A stretch of 49,374 bases of DNA from an uncultured Lachnospiraceae bacterium (GCA_949948735.1 CATLGV010000026.1:1-49374); one strand, 5' to 3'. Positions 1-7,831 are shown, counted from the first letter of the stretch. The notes: generated by a model not told the origin, from the sequence alone. A program made the numbers and translations.

Positions 1-506
1 TTCATACATACCCATATCGAATAAACACGCTTTATGTCATCATAGTTGGAATTCTCAAAATCTCTTTCTTTCTGCGAGGAAATTAATCGGCTCACATAAA
101 AGATTGCCCTGTTCAATATCTGATAACACTTTGGATCATCTTTCTGTGCCTCCACATTAATAATGATCTGTGACAATCCGTCTTTCATCCGAACATAAAA
201 AACAATGTCAAATCTTACCAATCCTTCATTCAGTTCCTCATTTTCAGAATTGAAACCAACAAGCCGCTGACCGTCTTTTTCACTGCTGATGTTGGTAAGT
301 CCCGGCTCTACTGGTACCGTACTGATATAAGGCTGTCCCTCAATATAGGAAACCACTTCTTTGGGATTCATTCCCCTAAATTCATCTACCGTCTTTACCA
401 ATATATGTGCCAGTATGCTCTTCTGTCCCAGCAGGCGTTTTGCACTGGCATCATACTGCGCTTTCGCATCTGTCGCTTTTACCGCATTTTTCAATTCTGT
501 ATCCAC
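1..506 (-). CDS. Rpn family / PD-(D/E)XK nuclease-like protein, 3' end cut by window edge
   Basis: The minus strand reads open from a GTG at 506 to the left edge (about 168 residues), so the C-terminus is missing. The GTG follows an AGAGGAGG ribosome binding site; the nearby upstream ATG is out of frame. The N-terminus (VDTELKNAVKATDAKAQYDA) and the later stretches FDIVFYV and NVEAQKD give the D...ExQ core of the PD-(D/E)XK fold seen in Rpn (recombination-promoting nuclease / putative transposase) proteins, which are multicopy in many Lachnospiraceae. Proteins of this family nick DNA and promote RecA-independent recombination; some have been linked to phage defence. A TTGTTT/TATAAT promoter lies upstream. 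The family call is from motif memory; activity is inferred. Confidence 0.75.
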   Translation of the reverse strand, partial: MDTELKNAVKATDAKAQYDASAKRLLGQKSILAHILVKTVDEFRGMNPKEVVSYIEGQPYISTVPVEPGLTNISSEKDGQRLVGFNSENEELNEGLVRFDIVFYVRMKDGLSQIIINVEAQKDDPKCYQILNRAIFYVSRLISSQKERDFENSNYDDIKRVYSIWVCM

Positions 507-567
507 GGTCTTCCTCCTCTTTGCATAGGATATAGTCATCTACAAAAAGGTATCTGACCATATTTAT

Positions 568-596
568 ATTATATCTTAGTTTGATTCTTAAAACAA
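568..596 (-). promoter_or_regulatory. sigma-A type promoter for the Rpn-like gene
   Basis: On the minus strand a TTGTTT -35 (591-596) and a perfect TATAAT -10 (568-573) are separated by 17 bases. The predicted start of transcription is about 55 bases before the GTG at 506. Confidence 0.6.
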
Positions 597-628
597 CCGA
601 ATCTTGTTTTTAGCTGTTTCTGTCTATA

Positions 629-703
629 TTATCTGTTGTGGAACAACAAAGCACTCATCCACAGCATGGCCAGTTCAAAGTTTTCTTTTCCAGCGTTTTC
701 CAT
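629..703 (-). CDS. possible 24-residue micro-ORF
   Basis: A short frame (begins MENAGKENFELAML, ends FHNR) starts at an ATG placed five bases after a strong AGGAGG site and stops at 629. It lies between the rlmD terminator and the promoter of the Rpn-like gene. Only the ribosome binding site supports it; no family is recognised. It could also be a remnant of a lost gene. Confidence 0.25.
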   Translation of the reverse strand: MENAGKENFELAMLWMSALLFHNR

Positions 704-722
704 TCCTTCCTCCTGTTCTGTT

Positions 723-761
723 AAAAAGGCGGTACCTATTTATTTTCAAATAGGCACCGCC
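723..761 (-). terminator. rho-independent terminator downstream of rlmD
   Basis: A 13-bp stem (GGCGGTGCCTATT paired with AATAGGTACCGCC, one mismatch) is followed by five T on the minus strand. It sits about 260 bases past the rlmD stop and would end that transcript. Confidence 0.7.
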
Positions 762-869
762 TTACATGTTTTCTGCATTCCTTCCTCTGGCTTTTCACCG
801 GGAATCTCTTCCCGTACCCTTTACCTCCTTCCATTCCTAAAAATATCTCCAAATCATCCCCAAAACCGA

Positions 870-989
870 TTTTTGCCCGTGCATGCCTTTCGGCAGGCCA
901 TTATGCATCTATAAAAACGGGCAAAAAAATAAGGCAAAAACTGGTCGATTTTCGCTCCAATTTTTGCCCAAGGCAAACAAGTTTGCCTT
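870..989 (-). repeat. cluster of three inverted repeats in the rlmD 3' region
   Basis: Three hairpins follow each other: 870-927 with arms TTTTTGCCCGT/ACGGGCAAAAA and a smaller internal GCAT...ATGC/GCCT...AGGC helix; 933-968 with arms GGCAAAAA/TTTTTGCC; and 970-989 with arms AAGGCAAAC/GTTTGCCTT around two bases. All share the GGCAAA core. The spacer 704-1019 otherwise holds only the terminator at 723-761. The cluster could be an RNA processing or stability element of the rlmD transcript, or a small non-coding repeat element. Confidence 0.5.
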
Positions 990-1019
990 TAACCACCAGC
1001 ATCTTGCGGTTTTGACCGC

Positions 1020-2468
1020 CTAATTCTTCTCTTTTCCTGCTCCGGCTTGTTGGGGCTTATACTGCATCTTTATGATGACCTCCACGTTTGCCGTCCACGG
1101 GAACTGATCCACCGCCACCGCTCTCTCGATGCGGTACCCGCCGTCCAGCAATGCCTCCAGATCCCGCGCAAGACTCGTCGGTTTGCAGCTGATATACACA
1201 ATCCGGTCAACCCCGTATGCGATGATTTTCTGCAGCGCCTTCGGGTGGACGCCGTCACGCGGAGGATCCAGGATGATAAAATCCGGCTTGTCCGCAATAT
1301 CATCCAGGACCTTCAACACATCGCCCGCTATAAATTCGCAGTTTTCCAATCCGTTGAGCGCTGCGTTCCGCCGCGCAGCGGCAACGGCCTCCTCCACAAG
1401 CTCCACGCCGATAACCTTTCCCGCCACCGGCGCCATCAGCTGCGCAATTGTCCCCGTCCCGCTGTACAGGTCAAAGACCACCTTATTTTTTCTGCCATCA
1501 GCAGAAATATCCCCCAGAAACTCCCGCGCAGTCTCATATAAGACTTCTGCGCCAAGACTGTTGGTCTGAAAAAAGGAAAAAGGAGAGATCTGAAACCGCA
1601 GCCCCAGCAGCTCCTCATAAAAGTAATCCTGTCCGTAGAGCACTGTCGTCCCGTCATTTTGAACAACATCCGCAAGGGAATCATTTTTTGTATGAAGAAC
1701 ACCTGCTATTTTCCCGTCCAGCGCGAGCGCCCTCAAGCGGTCCACCAGCGGCTGCAGCGCGTGCTCCTCCTGCGTTGTCGTGACAAGCACAATCAGAATT
1801 TCGCCGGTCTTTTTCCCCTTCCGGAGCAACAGATGCCGCAGATATCCCTCATGCCGTATCCTGTGGAAATATGTGTATGCGCCCTCGGAAAAGTAATCCA
1901 GCACGCACGACAGGATTTTCCTGTAGTCCGAATCCACAATGCAGCATTCGCGCACAGATACAATATCATAAAAGCTTCCCCGCTTATGCATGCCAAGGGC
2001 GAGCGGCCCGTCCTTACATTCATCCCCAAAGGAAAACTCCATTTTATTCCGGTACGCAAGCTGCTCCGGGCTTTCCTTTATCCCTTCAAAAATTCCGTCC
2101 ATATACGCCGCGGCATCATTTCCACAGTCCTCCAATAACATCTGCTTTTCAAACGCGGCAGACAGCAGCCGGCGGACCTGCGCTTCCTTCAGCGCAAGCT
2201 GCTCCTCATAGGGCAGATTCTGATAGCTGCAGCCGCCGCATTCGGCAAAATGCGCACAGCGGCTCTCAATTTCGCAGGGCGCCTTCTGGGTTACCGCCAG
2301 AAGCCTCCCCTCTGCCTTTCCCTTTCGCTTTTTGTTTACCATAAAGGATACTCTCTGCCCGGGCACTGTGTTCTTAACCACCGCGGCTTCATCCTCACAG
2401 CGCACGATGCCCTTGTTCGGAAAGTCCACCCGCTCCACATACCCCTCGTAAATCTGTCCCTTTTTCAT
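1020..2468 (-). CDS. rlmD: 23S rRNA (uracil-5-)-methyltransferase, RlmD/RumA family
   Basis: The 482-residue protein has the family layout: an N-terminal TRAM RNA-binding domain (about residues 1-60); an iron-sulfur cysteine group (C71, C77, C80, with a later Cys in VRECC); and a C-terminal SAM methyltransferase domain with motif I DLYSGTGTIAQL, motif IV DPPRDG and the catalytic-cysteine motif YISCKPTSLARDL. Such enzymes transfer a methyl group from S-adenosylmethionine to C5 of U1939 and/or U747 of 23S rRNA; Firmicutes often have one RlmCD enzyme for both sites, which cannot be decided here. The ATG follows AGGAGGTATGG. It appears to be a single-gene transcript, separated from the small membrane-protein gene by a hairpin and followed by the structured region at 723-989. 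Confidence 0.9.
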   Translation of the reverse strand: MKKGQIYEGYVERVDFPNKGIVRCEDEAAVVKNTVPGQRVSFMVNKKRKGKAEGRLLAVTQKAPCEIESRCAHFAECGGCSYQNLPYEEQLALKEAQVRRLLSAAFEKQMLLEDCGNDAAAYMDGIFEGIKESPEQLAYRNKMEFSFGDECKDGPLALGMHKRGSFYDIVSVRECCIVDSDYRKILSCVLDYFSEGAYTYFHRIRHEGYLRHLLLRKGKKTGEILIVLVTTTQEEHALQPLVDRLRALALDGKIAGVLHTKNDSLADVVQNDGTTVLYGQDYFYEELLGLRFQISPFSFFQTNSLGAEVLYETAREFLGDISADGRKNKVVFDLYSGTGTIAQLMAPVAGKVIGVELVEEAVAAARRNAALNGLENCEFIAGDVLKVLDDIADKPDFIILDPPRDGVHPKALQKIIAYGVDRIVYISCKPTSLARDLEALLDGGYRIERAVAVDQFPWTANVEVIIKMQYKPQQAGAGKEKN

Positions 2469-2559
2469 CCATACCTCCTGATTGGTTTCCCGCCATATGC
2501 CTCCGTGCAGTCAGTAAGGAAGCTCTTCTCCTTACCCGCCGCACGGCCTGCGCATTATA

Positions 2560-2586
2560 AAAGAGCCTGACTACAGCAGGCTCTTT
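2560..2586 (-). terminator. hairpin terminator after the small membrane-protein gene
   Basis: The arms AAAGAGCCTG and CAGGCTCTTT enclose seven bases; on the minus strand the second arm runs into TTTTAT. It lies 38 bases after the stop of the gene at 2624-2923 and insulates it from rlmD. Confidence 0.6.
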
Positions 2587-2623
2587 CAGAAACGTCCTCC
2601 GCACCTTTACCATGAATGACCGC

Positions 2624-2923
2624 TTATTTTACAGTCGTATACTCATCCTTTGCAGGCTCCTCATCCTCTTCGTCGTCAAAGAAATCGTCCTCAAAATCAT
2701 CGTCATATTCATCGTCAAAGTCATCCAGATAATCCGGCGTCATATAACGGTATACCGCATATGCGATCGCCGCGACTGCCGCGATTGCACCGATAACCGC
2801 CAGAATCCACAACACGGTATTTCCCTTCTTCTCGTTATCTGCCTTCAACTCATTCTTGCAGAAATCCTTGCTTATTAAATTTTTGTCCTGAAGGTATTCT
2901 AATACATCGTCCCATTTTTTCAT
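2624..2923 (-). CDS. small single-pass membrane protein with acidic tail
   Basis: The 99-residue protein has a charged N-terminal part (1-34), one hydrophobic helix (about 35-60, starting NTVLWILAVIGAIAAVAAIA) and a C-terminal tail dominated by Asp and Glu with a few aromatic residues. There is no signal-peptidase or lipobox site, so it is probably anchored by the single helix. The family is not recognised and no function is assigned. The gene has its own TTGATA/TACAAC promoter (2975-3003) and a following hairpin, so it seems to be transcribed alone. The tail might bind cations or basic proteins, but that is a guess. Confidence 0.7.
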   Translation of the reverse strand: MKKWDDVLEYLQDKNLISKDFCKNELKADNEKKGNTVLWILAVIGAIAAVAAIAYAVYRYMTPDYLDDFDDEYDDDFEDDFFDDEEDEEPAKDEYTTVK

Positions 2924-2974
2924 AATGAGTGCCCCTTTCTCGTTTATTCCTTTTCAGCTCGTCTATAAAAATCC

Positions 2975-3003
2975 GTTGTATATATCATATCACCTTTTAT
3001 CAA
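2975..3003 (-). promoter_or_regulatory. promoter of the small membrane-protein gene
   Basis: A -35 TTGATA (2998-3003) and a -10 TACAAC (2975-2980) lie 17 bases apart on the minus strand, just upstream of the gene. Confidence 0.5.
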
Positions 3004-3024
3004 TTTTTACTACTACTTTTTGTA

Positions 3025-5400
3025 TCACAATTTTTTTAATTTTGCAAAAGCGGCGTACATAATTTTATTCCCATACCCGTCAAATGCGACAGTCACCTTA
3101 TAATCGCGCGGCTCCTGCCTGATATCAAGCACTGTCCCGTCGCCGTATTTCACATGCTGCACCCGGTCGCCCACTGCGTACTGAAGCGCGCCCTGCGCAG
3201 TGACCTGCGCGCCTTTTGTCAGACCGTCAAGCGTTTTGGCTATATAGGGCTTGTTTGCCTCCGGCGTCTCCTTCCTGCGCGCAACCGCCTTCGGTTTTGA
3301 GGCCACTATATCCGCGAAATCCCGTCCCCCTGCCGGCGCCTGCCGCGCTGTTTTAAAAGCACCTGTTTCCATACCATATGTTACGGTTTTATCCGGCTGA
3401 AATGCCGCCCAGTTGTTTCCTGCCTTCTCCTTCTGCCCGAAAGCCGCCCGCTGCGTCCCGTTATCCAGAAGCTCCTCCGGGATTTCCTTTACAAAGCGGC
3501 TGACAGGATTATACTGCGTCTCTCCCCGCAGCATCCGCTGACGCGCGCTTGTAATGGTCAAATCGTCTTTCGCCCGCGTTATCCCCACATAGGCGAGGCG
3601 GCGCTCCTCCTCGATATCCATCGGGTCGTCCGAGACAATGGTCATATAGCTGGGAAACACCCCATCCTCCATACCCGCCAGATATACCTGTGAAAACTCC
3701 AGTCCTTTCGCGCTGTGCAGCGTCATCAGCAGAACCCGGTTATCGTCCTTATCCACCCCGTCTATATCCGCGACAAGCGCAACCTCCTCCAGAAAGGCGG
3801 AGAGCGTCGCCTTTTCTCCCAGCGCCTCCCGCTCCTGCTCAAAGCTTACGACCTTGGTGATCAGCTCGTCAATATTTTCGAGACGGTCGTTCGCATCCTC
3901 ATCGTCGGAATCCTCCAGCTCCTTCACATACCCTGTCGTTTCAAGAACATTTGTTATCAACTCCTCCAGACTGCCAAATGACAGCATTGTCCGGAATGTC
4001 TGTATCATCAGCGCAAAAGCCCTCAGCTTCTCCGCAGCCTTGCCGCTTCCGATTCCCGGAATCTCATCCACCTGCTGCAGGGCCTCATAAAAGCTTATTC
4101 CCAGCTCATCCGCATATCCCTGCACGCGGTTAATGCTGGCAGCGCCGATTCCCCGCCGCGGCACATTGATAATTCTCTTTACGGCCAAATCGTCTTTACC
4201 GTTATCAATCGTTTTCAGGTACGCAAGAACGTCCTTGATTTCTCTTCTGGAATAGAAATTCACGCCGCCGACCACATTATACGGGATATTCAATCCGATA
4301 AAGCTTTCCTCCAGAAGGCGCGACTGCGCATTGGTTCTGTAGAGCACCGCACACTGCTTGTAATCGCTGATTTGTTCCCGCTTTTTTCGTCGAATATCAC
4401 CCGCTATGTATTCAGCCTCCTCGTATGCGGTATCGCAGTCCCTGAAATGAATGCGGTTTCCCGCGCCTTTATCCGTCCAAAGAGACTTCGCTTTCCGCCC
4501 TCTGTTATTCCTTATCACCGCGTTCGCCGCATCGAGTACGTTCTGCGTAGAACGGTAATTCTGCTCCAGCTTGATGACTGCCGCGTCCGGATAAACCTGT
4601 TCGAAGTCCAGAATGTTCCGGATATTGGCCCCCCTGAACTTATAGATGGACTGATCGTCATCCCCCACGACGCACAGATTCCGCTCTTTGGCGGCTAAGA
4701 GCCGGACGAGCTCAAACTGCGCGGTATTGGTATCCTGATACTCGTCGACCATTATATATCGAAACCGGTTCTGATAATTTTCCAGTACATCCGGGCAGCT
4801 TTGCAGCAGCTCCACCGTCTTGACAATAATATCATCAAAATCAAGAGCGTTATTTTTCTTTAATAACGATTGGTATTCTTTGTATGCTTCCGCGATGCGC
4901 CGCCTGCCAAAGTCGCCTGCAGCCGACAGCTCATATGCGGCTGGCGATATCAGCTCGTCCTTTGCGGATGAAATCGCGCCAAGCAGCGCCTTTTCCTTCG
5001 TCTGCTTTGTATCGATATTCAGCTTTTTGCAGACCTCCTTCATAACGCTTTTGGCGTCATCGGTATCATAAATCGTAAAGCTCGTGTCATACCCGAGTCT
5101 GTCAATATAACGCCGCAATATCCGCACACAGGTTGCATGGAAGGTAGCCACCCATATGCTTTCCGAGCCGTACCCGACAAGCCCGTCCACCCTGCTGCGC
5201 ATCTCCCCCGCCGCCTTGTTGGTAAAAGTAATCGCAAGGATATTCCATGGATTAACACCCGCGTTTTCTATCAGGTATGCAATACGGTGCGTCAACACGC
5301 TCGTTTTCCCGCTGCCTGCCCCCGCCAGTATCAGAACCGGCCCTTCCGTGGTAAACACGCCTTTTCTCTGCTGTTCATTCAATGTGTCATACTTTTCCAT
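3025..5400 (-). CDS. pcrA: ATP-dependent DNA helicase PcrA (UvrD/Rep family)
   Basis: The 791-residue superfamily 1 helicase shows the full set of motifs: Walker A GAGSGKTS near residue 30, motif II DEYQDTN, motif III GDDDQSIYKFRGA, motif V TLHSAKGLEF and motif VI YVGITRAK. The last 60 residues (VGDRVQHVKYGDGTVLDI...) are the Tudor-like tail typical of Gram-positive PcrA, used for RNA polymerase contact. PcrA unwinds DNA 3'-5', acts with UvrABC in excision repair, removes RecA and resolves replication-transcription conflicts. The ATG follows AAGGTTGG; a possible TTGATA/TTTAAT promoter lies at 5431-5460. Length and motifs match the family, with nothing missing. Confidence 0.95.
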   Translation of the reverse strand: MEKYDTLNEQQRKGVFTTEGPVLILAGAGSGKTSVLTHRIAYLIENAGVNPWNILAITFTNKAAGEMRSRVDGLVGYGSESIWVATFHATCVRILRRYIDRLGYDTSFTIYDTDDAKSVMKEVCKKLNIDTKQTKEKALLGAISSAKDELISPAAYELSAAGDFGRRRIAEAYKEYQSLLKKNNALDFDDIIVKTVELLQSCPDVLENYQNRFRYIMVDEYQDTNTAQFELVRLLAAKERNLCVVGDDDQSIYKFRGANIRNILDFEQVYPDAAVIKLEQNYRSTQNVLDAANAVIRNNRGRKAKSLWTDKGAGNRIHFRDCDTAYEEAEYIAGDIRRKKREQISDYKQCAVLYRTNAQSRLLEESFIGLNIPYNVVGGVNFYSRREIKDVLAYLKTIDNGKDDLAVKRIINVPRRGIGAASINRVQGYADELGISFYEALQQVDEIPGIGSGKAAEKLRAFALMIQTFRTMLSFGSLEELITNVLETTGYVKELEDSDDEDANDRLENIDELITKVVSFEQEREALGEKATLSAFLEEVALVADIDGVDKDDNRVLLMTLHSAKGLEFSQVYLAGMEDGVFPSYMTIVSDDPMDIEEERRLAYVGITRAKDDLTITSARQRMLRGETQYNPVSRFVKEIPEELLDNGTQRAAFGQKEKAGNNWAAFQPDKTVTYGMETGAFKTARQAPAGGRDFADIVASKPKAVARRKETPEANKPYIAKTLDGLTKGAQVTAQGALQYAVGDRVQHVKYGDGTVLDIRQEPRDYKVTVAFDGYGNKIMYAAFAKLKKL

Positions 5401-5430
5401 TGTACCAACCTTGCCTTTCTTTTATCCGCG

Positions 5431-5460
5431 ATTAAAGCTCTGATTTTTCAAGTATATCAA
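5431..5460 (-). promoter_or_regulatory. possible pcrA promoter
   Basis: On the minus strand TTGATA (5455-5460) and TTTAAT (5431-5436) are 18 bases apart, about 30 bases before the pcrA start codon. Confidence 0.4.
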
Positions 5461-5586
5461 ATATTTCCGTTTTTGAGAAGCACGAAACAGCGTTTCTGCA
5501 TATGATAATCAAAACAGGATTCGAAGGAAAACGGATATATTCGTCTGAATATATTCGCTTTATTATGGAAAGGCATGGTGATTATT

Positions 5587-6618
5587 ATGAAGAAGTACCG
5601 GCGAAAATATCTTTCCCTGCTTCTGACGACGCTGCTGCTCGTCTCCACGCTCCTTGGCGGCTGCGGCAAGGCGGAAGACGACTCAGGACGCACAAAGGTG
5701 ACACTCAATGAAGTCGCGCATTCCATTTTCTATGCGCCAATGTATGTTGCGATTGAAGAGGGCTATTTTGCCGAGGAGGGAATCGATTTGGACCTTGTAA
5801 CCGGCTACGGCGCCGACAAGACGATGACCGCACTGCTCACCGGGGAAGCGGATATCGGCTTTATGGGCTCCGAAGCGACTATCTATACATATCTGCAGGG
5901 CGCGGAGGACTATGCGGTCAGCTTCGCGCAGCTTACGCAGCGCGCCGGCAACTTTCTCGTCAGCCGTACGCCCATTGAAAATTTTGACTGGAATATGATC
6001 AAGGGAACCTATGTCCTGGGCGGGCGCAAGGGCGGTATGCCGCAGATGGTATTCGAGTATATCCTGAAAATGAACGGAATCGACCCCGAAACAGATCTCA
6101 CAATAGATACCAGCATTGATTTCGGCTCCACTGCCGCCGCCTTTGCCGGCGCAAAGGAGGGTGACGCCGGATACGCCGACTTTACCGTAGAATTTGAACC
6201 GCATGCAACCTCGCTTGAGGAACAGGGCAAGGGATATATTGTCGCCTCGCTGGGGACCGACTCCGGCTATGTGCCCTACACCTCCTTCTCCGTGCGGAAA
6301 AGCTACTTTGAAAAAAATGCGGATACGCTCCTGCGCTTCACCAGAGCGCTTCAAAAGGGAATGGATTATGTCGCATCACACTCCGCCGAAGAAATAGCGG
6401 CTGTTATAAAACCGCAGTTCCCCGAGACGGACAGCGCTACCATCGCTACCATCGTCTCGCGCTATAAAAATCAGGATACCTGGAAAACAGACCTTGTATT
6501 CTCCGAGGAAAGCTTCAAGCTTCTTCAAAATATCTTAATGGAAGCCGGCGAGCTTGACGACTATGTCCCCTACGCCGACCTGGTTGACAATACCTTTTCC
6601 ACGCAGGCGAAGCATTAA
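5587..6618 (+). CDS. NMT1/SsuA-type ABC transporter substrate-binding lipoprotein
   Basis: After a positively charged start (MKKYRRKY) and a hydrophobic stretch, a lipobox (LLGGC) marks a lipoprotein signal peptide. The mature part begins with the NMT1/THI5 periplasmic-binding fold: FYAPMYVAIEEGYFAEEGID, then LTGEADIGFMG. Members of the NitT/TauT family bind small molecules such as sulfonates, nitrate or thiamine pyrimidine precursors; the ligand cannot be read here. An ATG four codons earlier (5575) is possible, but the signal peptide fits 5587 better. No permease or ATPase gene lies beside it, so it is an orphan binding protein. The transcript ends at the hairpin 6638-6677. Confidence 0.85.
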   Translation: MKKYRRKYLSLLLTTLLLVSTLLGGCGKAEDDSGRTKVTLNEVAHSIFYAPMYVAIEEGYFAEEGIDLDLVTGYGADKTMTALLTGEADIGFMGSEATIYTYLQGAEDYAVSFAQLTQRAGNFLVSRTPIENFDWNMIKGTYVLGGRKGGMPQMVFEYILKMNGIDPETDLTIDTSIDFGSTAAAFAGAKEGDAGYADFTVEFEPHATSLEEQGKGYIVASLGTDSGYVPYTSFSVRKSYFEKNADTLLRFTRALQKGMDYVASHSAEEIAAVIKPQFPETDSATIATIVSRYKNQDTWKTDLVFSEESFKLLQNILMEAGELDDYVPYADLVDNTFSTQAKH

Positions 6619-6637
6619 GCACGCCGCCTTTGAAGTC

Positions 6638-6677
6638 AAAAAGCCACCGCACCTTAAAATTCGTGCGATGGCTTTTT
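6638..6677. terminator. bidirectional terminator
   Basis: Arms AAAAAGCCACCGCAC and GTGCGATGGCTTTTT (one mismatch) form a stem with A-runs on one side and T-runs on the other. It sits between two genes that converge (binding protein on +, Asn-rich protein on -) and can serve both. Confidence 0.8.
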
Positions 6678-6695
6678 GCAGGGGAAAGGAACCGG

Positions 6696-6917
6696 CTACT
6701 TGTTGTTGTTATTCTCGTAGCTGTTCTTGCAATTCTTCTGGCTGTTGGAATTCTGAGAGTTCTGAGAATTCTGAGAATTCTGGGAATTCTGAGAGTTCTG
6801 GGAATTCTGAGAGTTCTGTGTGCCATTCTTGTAGTCATTCTGATAGCCGTTGCTGCTGTTGTTGGATGACTTGTTGTTCGTCTTATTCTGCTCGTAGCTG
6901 TTGTTTGTTCCTGACAT
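6696..6917 (-). CDS. Asn/Gln/Ser-rich low-complexity protein
   Basis: From the ATG at 6917, which is seven bases after GGAGGG, the frame encodes 73 residues, almost all polar: Asn, Ser, Gln, Lys, Thr and Tyr. The middle holds eight perfect QNS tripeptides; the single cysteine is in KNCKNS. There is no hydrophobic segment or signal peptide. An earlier in-frame ATG (6932) overlaps the ribosome binding site and is rejected. The family is not recognised. Small Asn/Gln-rich proteins of this kind occur in spore formers (gamma-type SASP, coat-associated proteins), but this one has no diagnostic motif. The gene is monocistronic between a terminator and a region with a small-RNA candidate on the opposite strand. 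Confidence 0.65.
   Translation of the reverse strand: MSGTNNSYEQNKTNNKSSNNSSNGYQNDYKNGTQNSQNSQNSQNSQNSQNSQNSQNSNSQKNCKNSYENNNNK
6747..6818 (-). repeat. eight 9-bp tandem repeats coding Gln-Asn-Ser
   Basis: The 72-bp array consists of eight units of CAG AAy TCy (minus strand). Units differ only at synonymous third positions (AAC/AAT, TCT/TCC), in a partly alternating order. Such arrays change copy number by slippage in steps that keep the frame. Confidence 0.85.
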
Positions 6918-7092
6918 TTTCATTCCCTCCAAAGGTTATAACTTTTTTGTAACGATTATCCTGTTACGTCCATAGGATTTGCACAAATGCACCTTTTTAT
7001 ACCATGCAAATTATTTACATATAAAGTTATCTTTGGAAACTCTGCCCAAAACTGACAACTTGACTTTGTCGCTTTTTATTGTCAGAAAATTA

Positions 7093-7121
7093 TTGACCAT
7101 TTACCCGAAAATTGCTATACT
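7093..7121 (+). promoter_or_regulatory. near-consensus promoter of a small-RNA candidate
   Basis: TTGACC (7093-7098) and TATACT (7116-7121) are separated by exactly 17 bases. No open reading frame with a ribosome binding site follows; instead a strong terminator ends about 100 bases downstream. Confidence 0.7.
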
Positions 7122-7127
7122 GAAGCT

Positions 7128-7227
7128 AGTAAAGAGATACTCCTTCAATCCTCTTTACAACCCTTATATATTAATTATTTATACTCCCCTTAATGAAAAA
7201 CGACCGAATCCCCGGTCGTTTTTCATT
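7128..7227 (+). ncRNA. candidate small regulatory RNA, about 100 nt
   Basis: Transcription from the promoter at 7093-7121 should begin near 7128 and stop at the hairpin 7192-7227. The predicted RNA has a 5' stem-loop (GTAAAGAG pairing with CTCTTTAC), a single-stranded A/U-rich middle and a terminator stem (ACGACCG/CGGTCGT) followed by five T. Three C-rich stretches, CTCCTTC and TCCTC in the first loop and CTCCCC before the terminator, are complementary to Shine-Dalgarno sequences, as in the C-rich loops of base-pairing sRNAs of Gram-positive bacteria. No coding potential is visible. The known family, if any, is not recognised; expression is inferred only from promoter and terminator. Confidence 0.55.
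7192..7227. terminator. strong bidirectional terminator
   Basis: The arms AATGAAAAACGACCG and CGGTCGTTTTTCATT pair perfectly around six bases. It ends the small-RNA candidate on the plus strand and the DUF1700 gene on the minus strand. Confidence 0.85.
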
Positions 7228-7274
7228 TCAATATTCATCTGCGCCGTGCAGCCTCTCAATCAGCCCGCCTTACC

Positions 7275-7754
7275 TTACGAGCCGTCAAACCAGCTGCGCA
7301 CAATCCTGAACACAACGCTTACCGCAATCACAATCAAAATAAACGGGGCAAAAAATACCAAAACCTGGAAAACCGCCATCAGTACAAGCACAATAATCAA
7401 AAGGACAATACCGACTGCCAGCCAGCCCGGCATTCTCACCTGATGGAAGGATGCGCCGTCCTTCCCGCCGTACGCATCCCGGGCGCTCTCCTGATAGGAC
7501 TCGTCAAACGCGCCGCCATAGCCCGTTCCCGCCGTCTGCCGCTCGTCTGCAGCGAATCGGCTGCTCCCTTCTATTGTCTTTGCAATCAGCCGGGGATCGC
7601 CAAGCCCGCCCAATACCTCCGCCTCGCTTTTGCCCGCGCAGATCTGCTCACTGATATAATTCCTGTAATAGCTGATGTTTTCCCGTACAATCTGGTCTGA
7701 AACCCTGCCGGCAAGCGCAGCTTCCAGCTGTCTTAAAAATTCTTCCCTGTTCAT
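7275..7754 (-). CDS. DUF1700 (HAAS-type) membrane protein
   Basis: The start MNREEFLRQLEAALAG at 7754 begins the domain typical of DUF1700 (residues 1-65, including YYRNYISEQ and LGDPRLIAKTI); the frame is open further upstream but without family sequence. A variable polar linker follows, then two closely spaced hydrophobic segments (about 108-150) ending in a short basic tail. Length 159. Proteins of this family are usually paired with a PadR-type regulator and linked to envelope stress or antimicrobial-peptide response; here the upstream neighbour is an unrelated unknown gene. The transcript ends at 7192-7227. Confidence 0.8.
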   Translation of the reverse strand: MNREEFLRQLEAALAGRVSDQIVRENISYYRNYISEQICAGKSEAEVLGGLGDPRLIAKTIEGSSRFAADERQTAGTGYGGAFDESYQESARDAYGGKDGASFHQVRMPGWLAVGIVLLIIVLVLMAVFQVLVFFAPFILIVIAVSVVFRIVRSWFDGS

Positions 7755-7831
7755 CGCAATCCCCGTTTCTGCGCGTTCTGCCGCGCATATTCCTGACATA
7801 TATGACCGCCGTGGCATAATTACTGCCCGTG

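Noticed and set aside
6747..6818. Possible CRISPR-like array in the 9-bp repeats
   Set aside because: Units are 9 bp, contiguous, without spacers, and encode QNS in frame.
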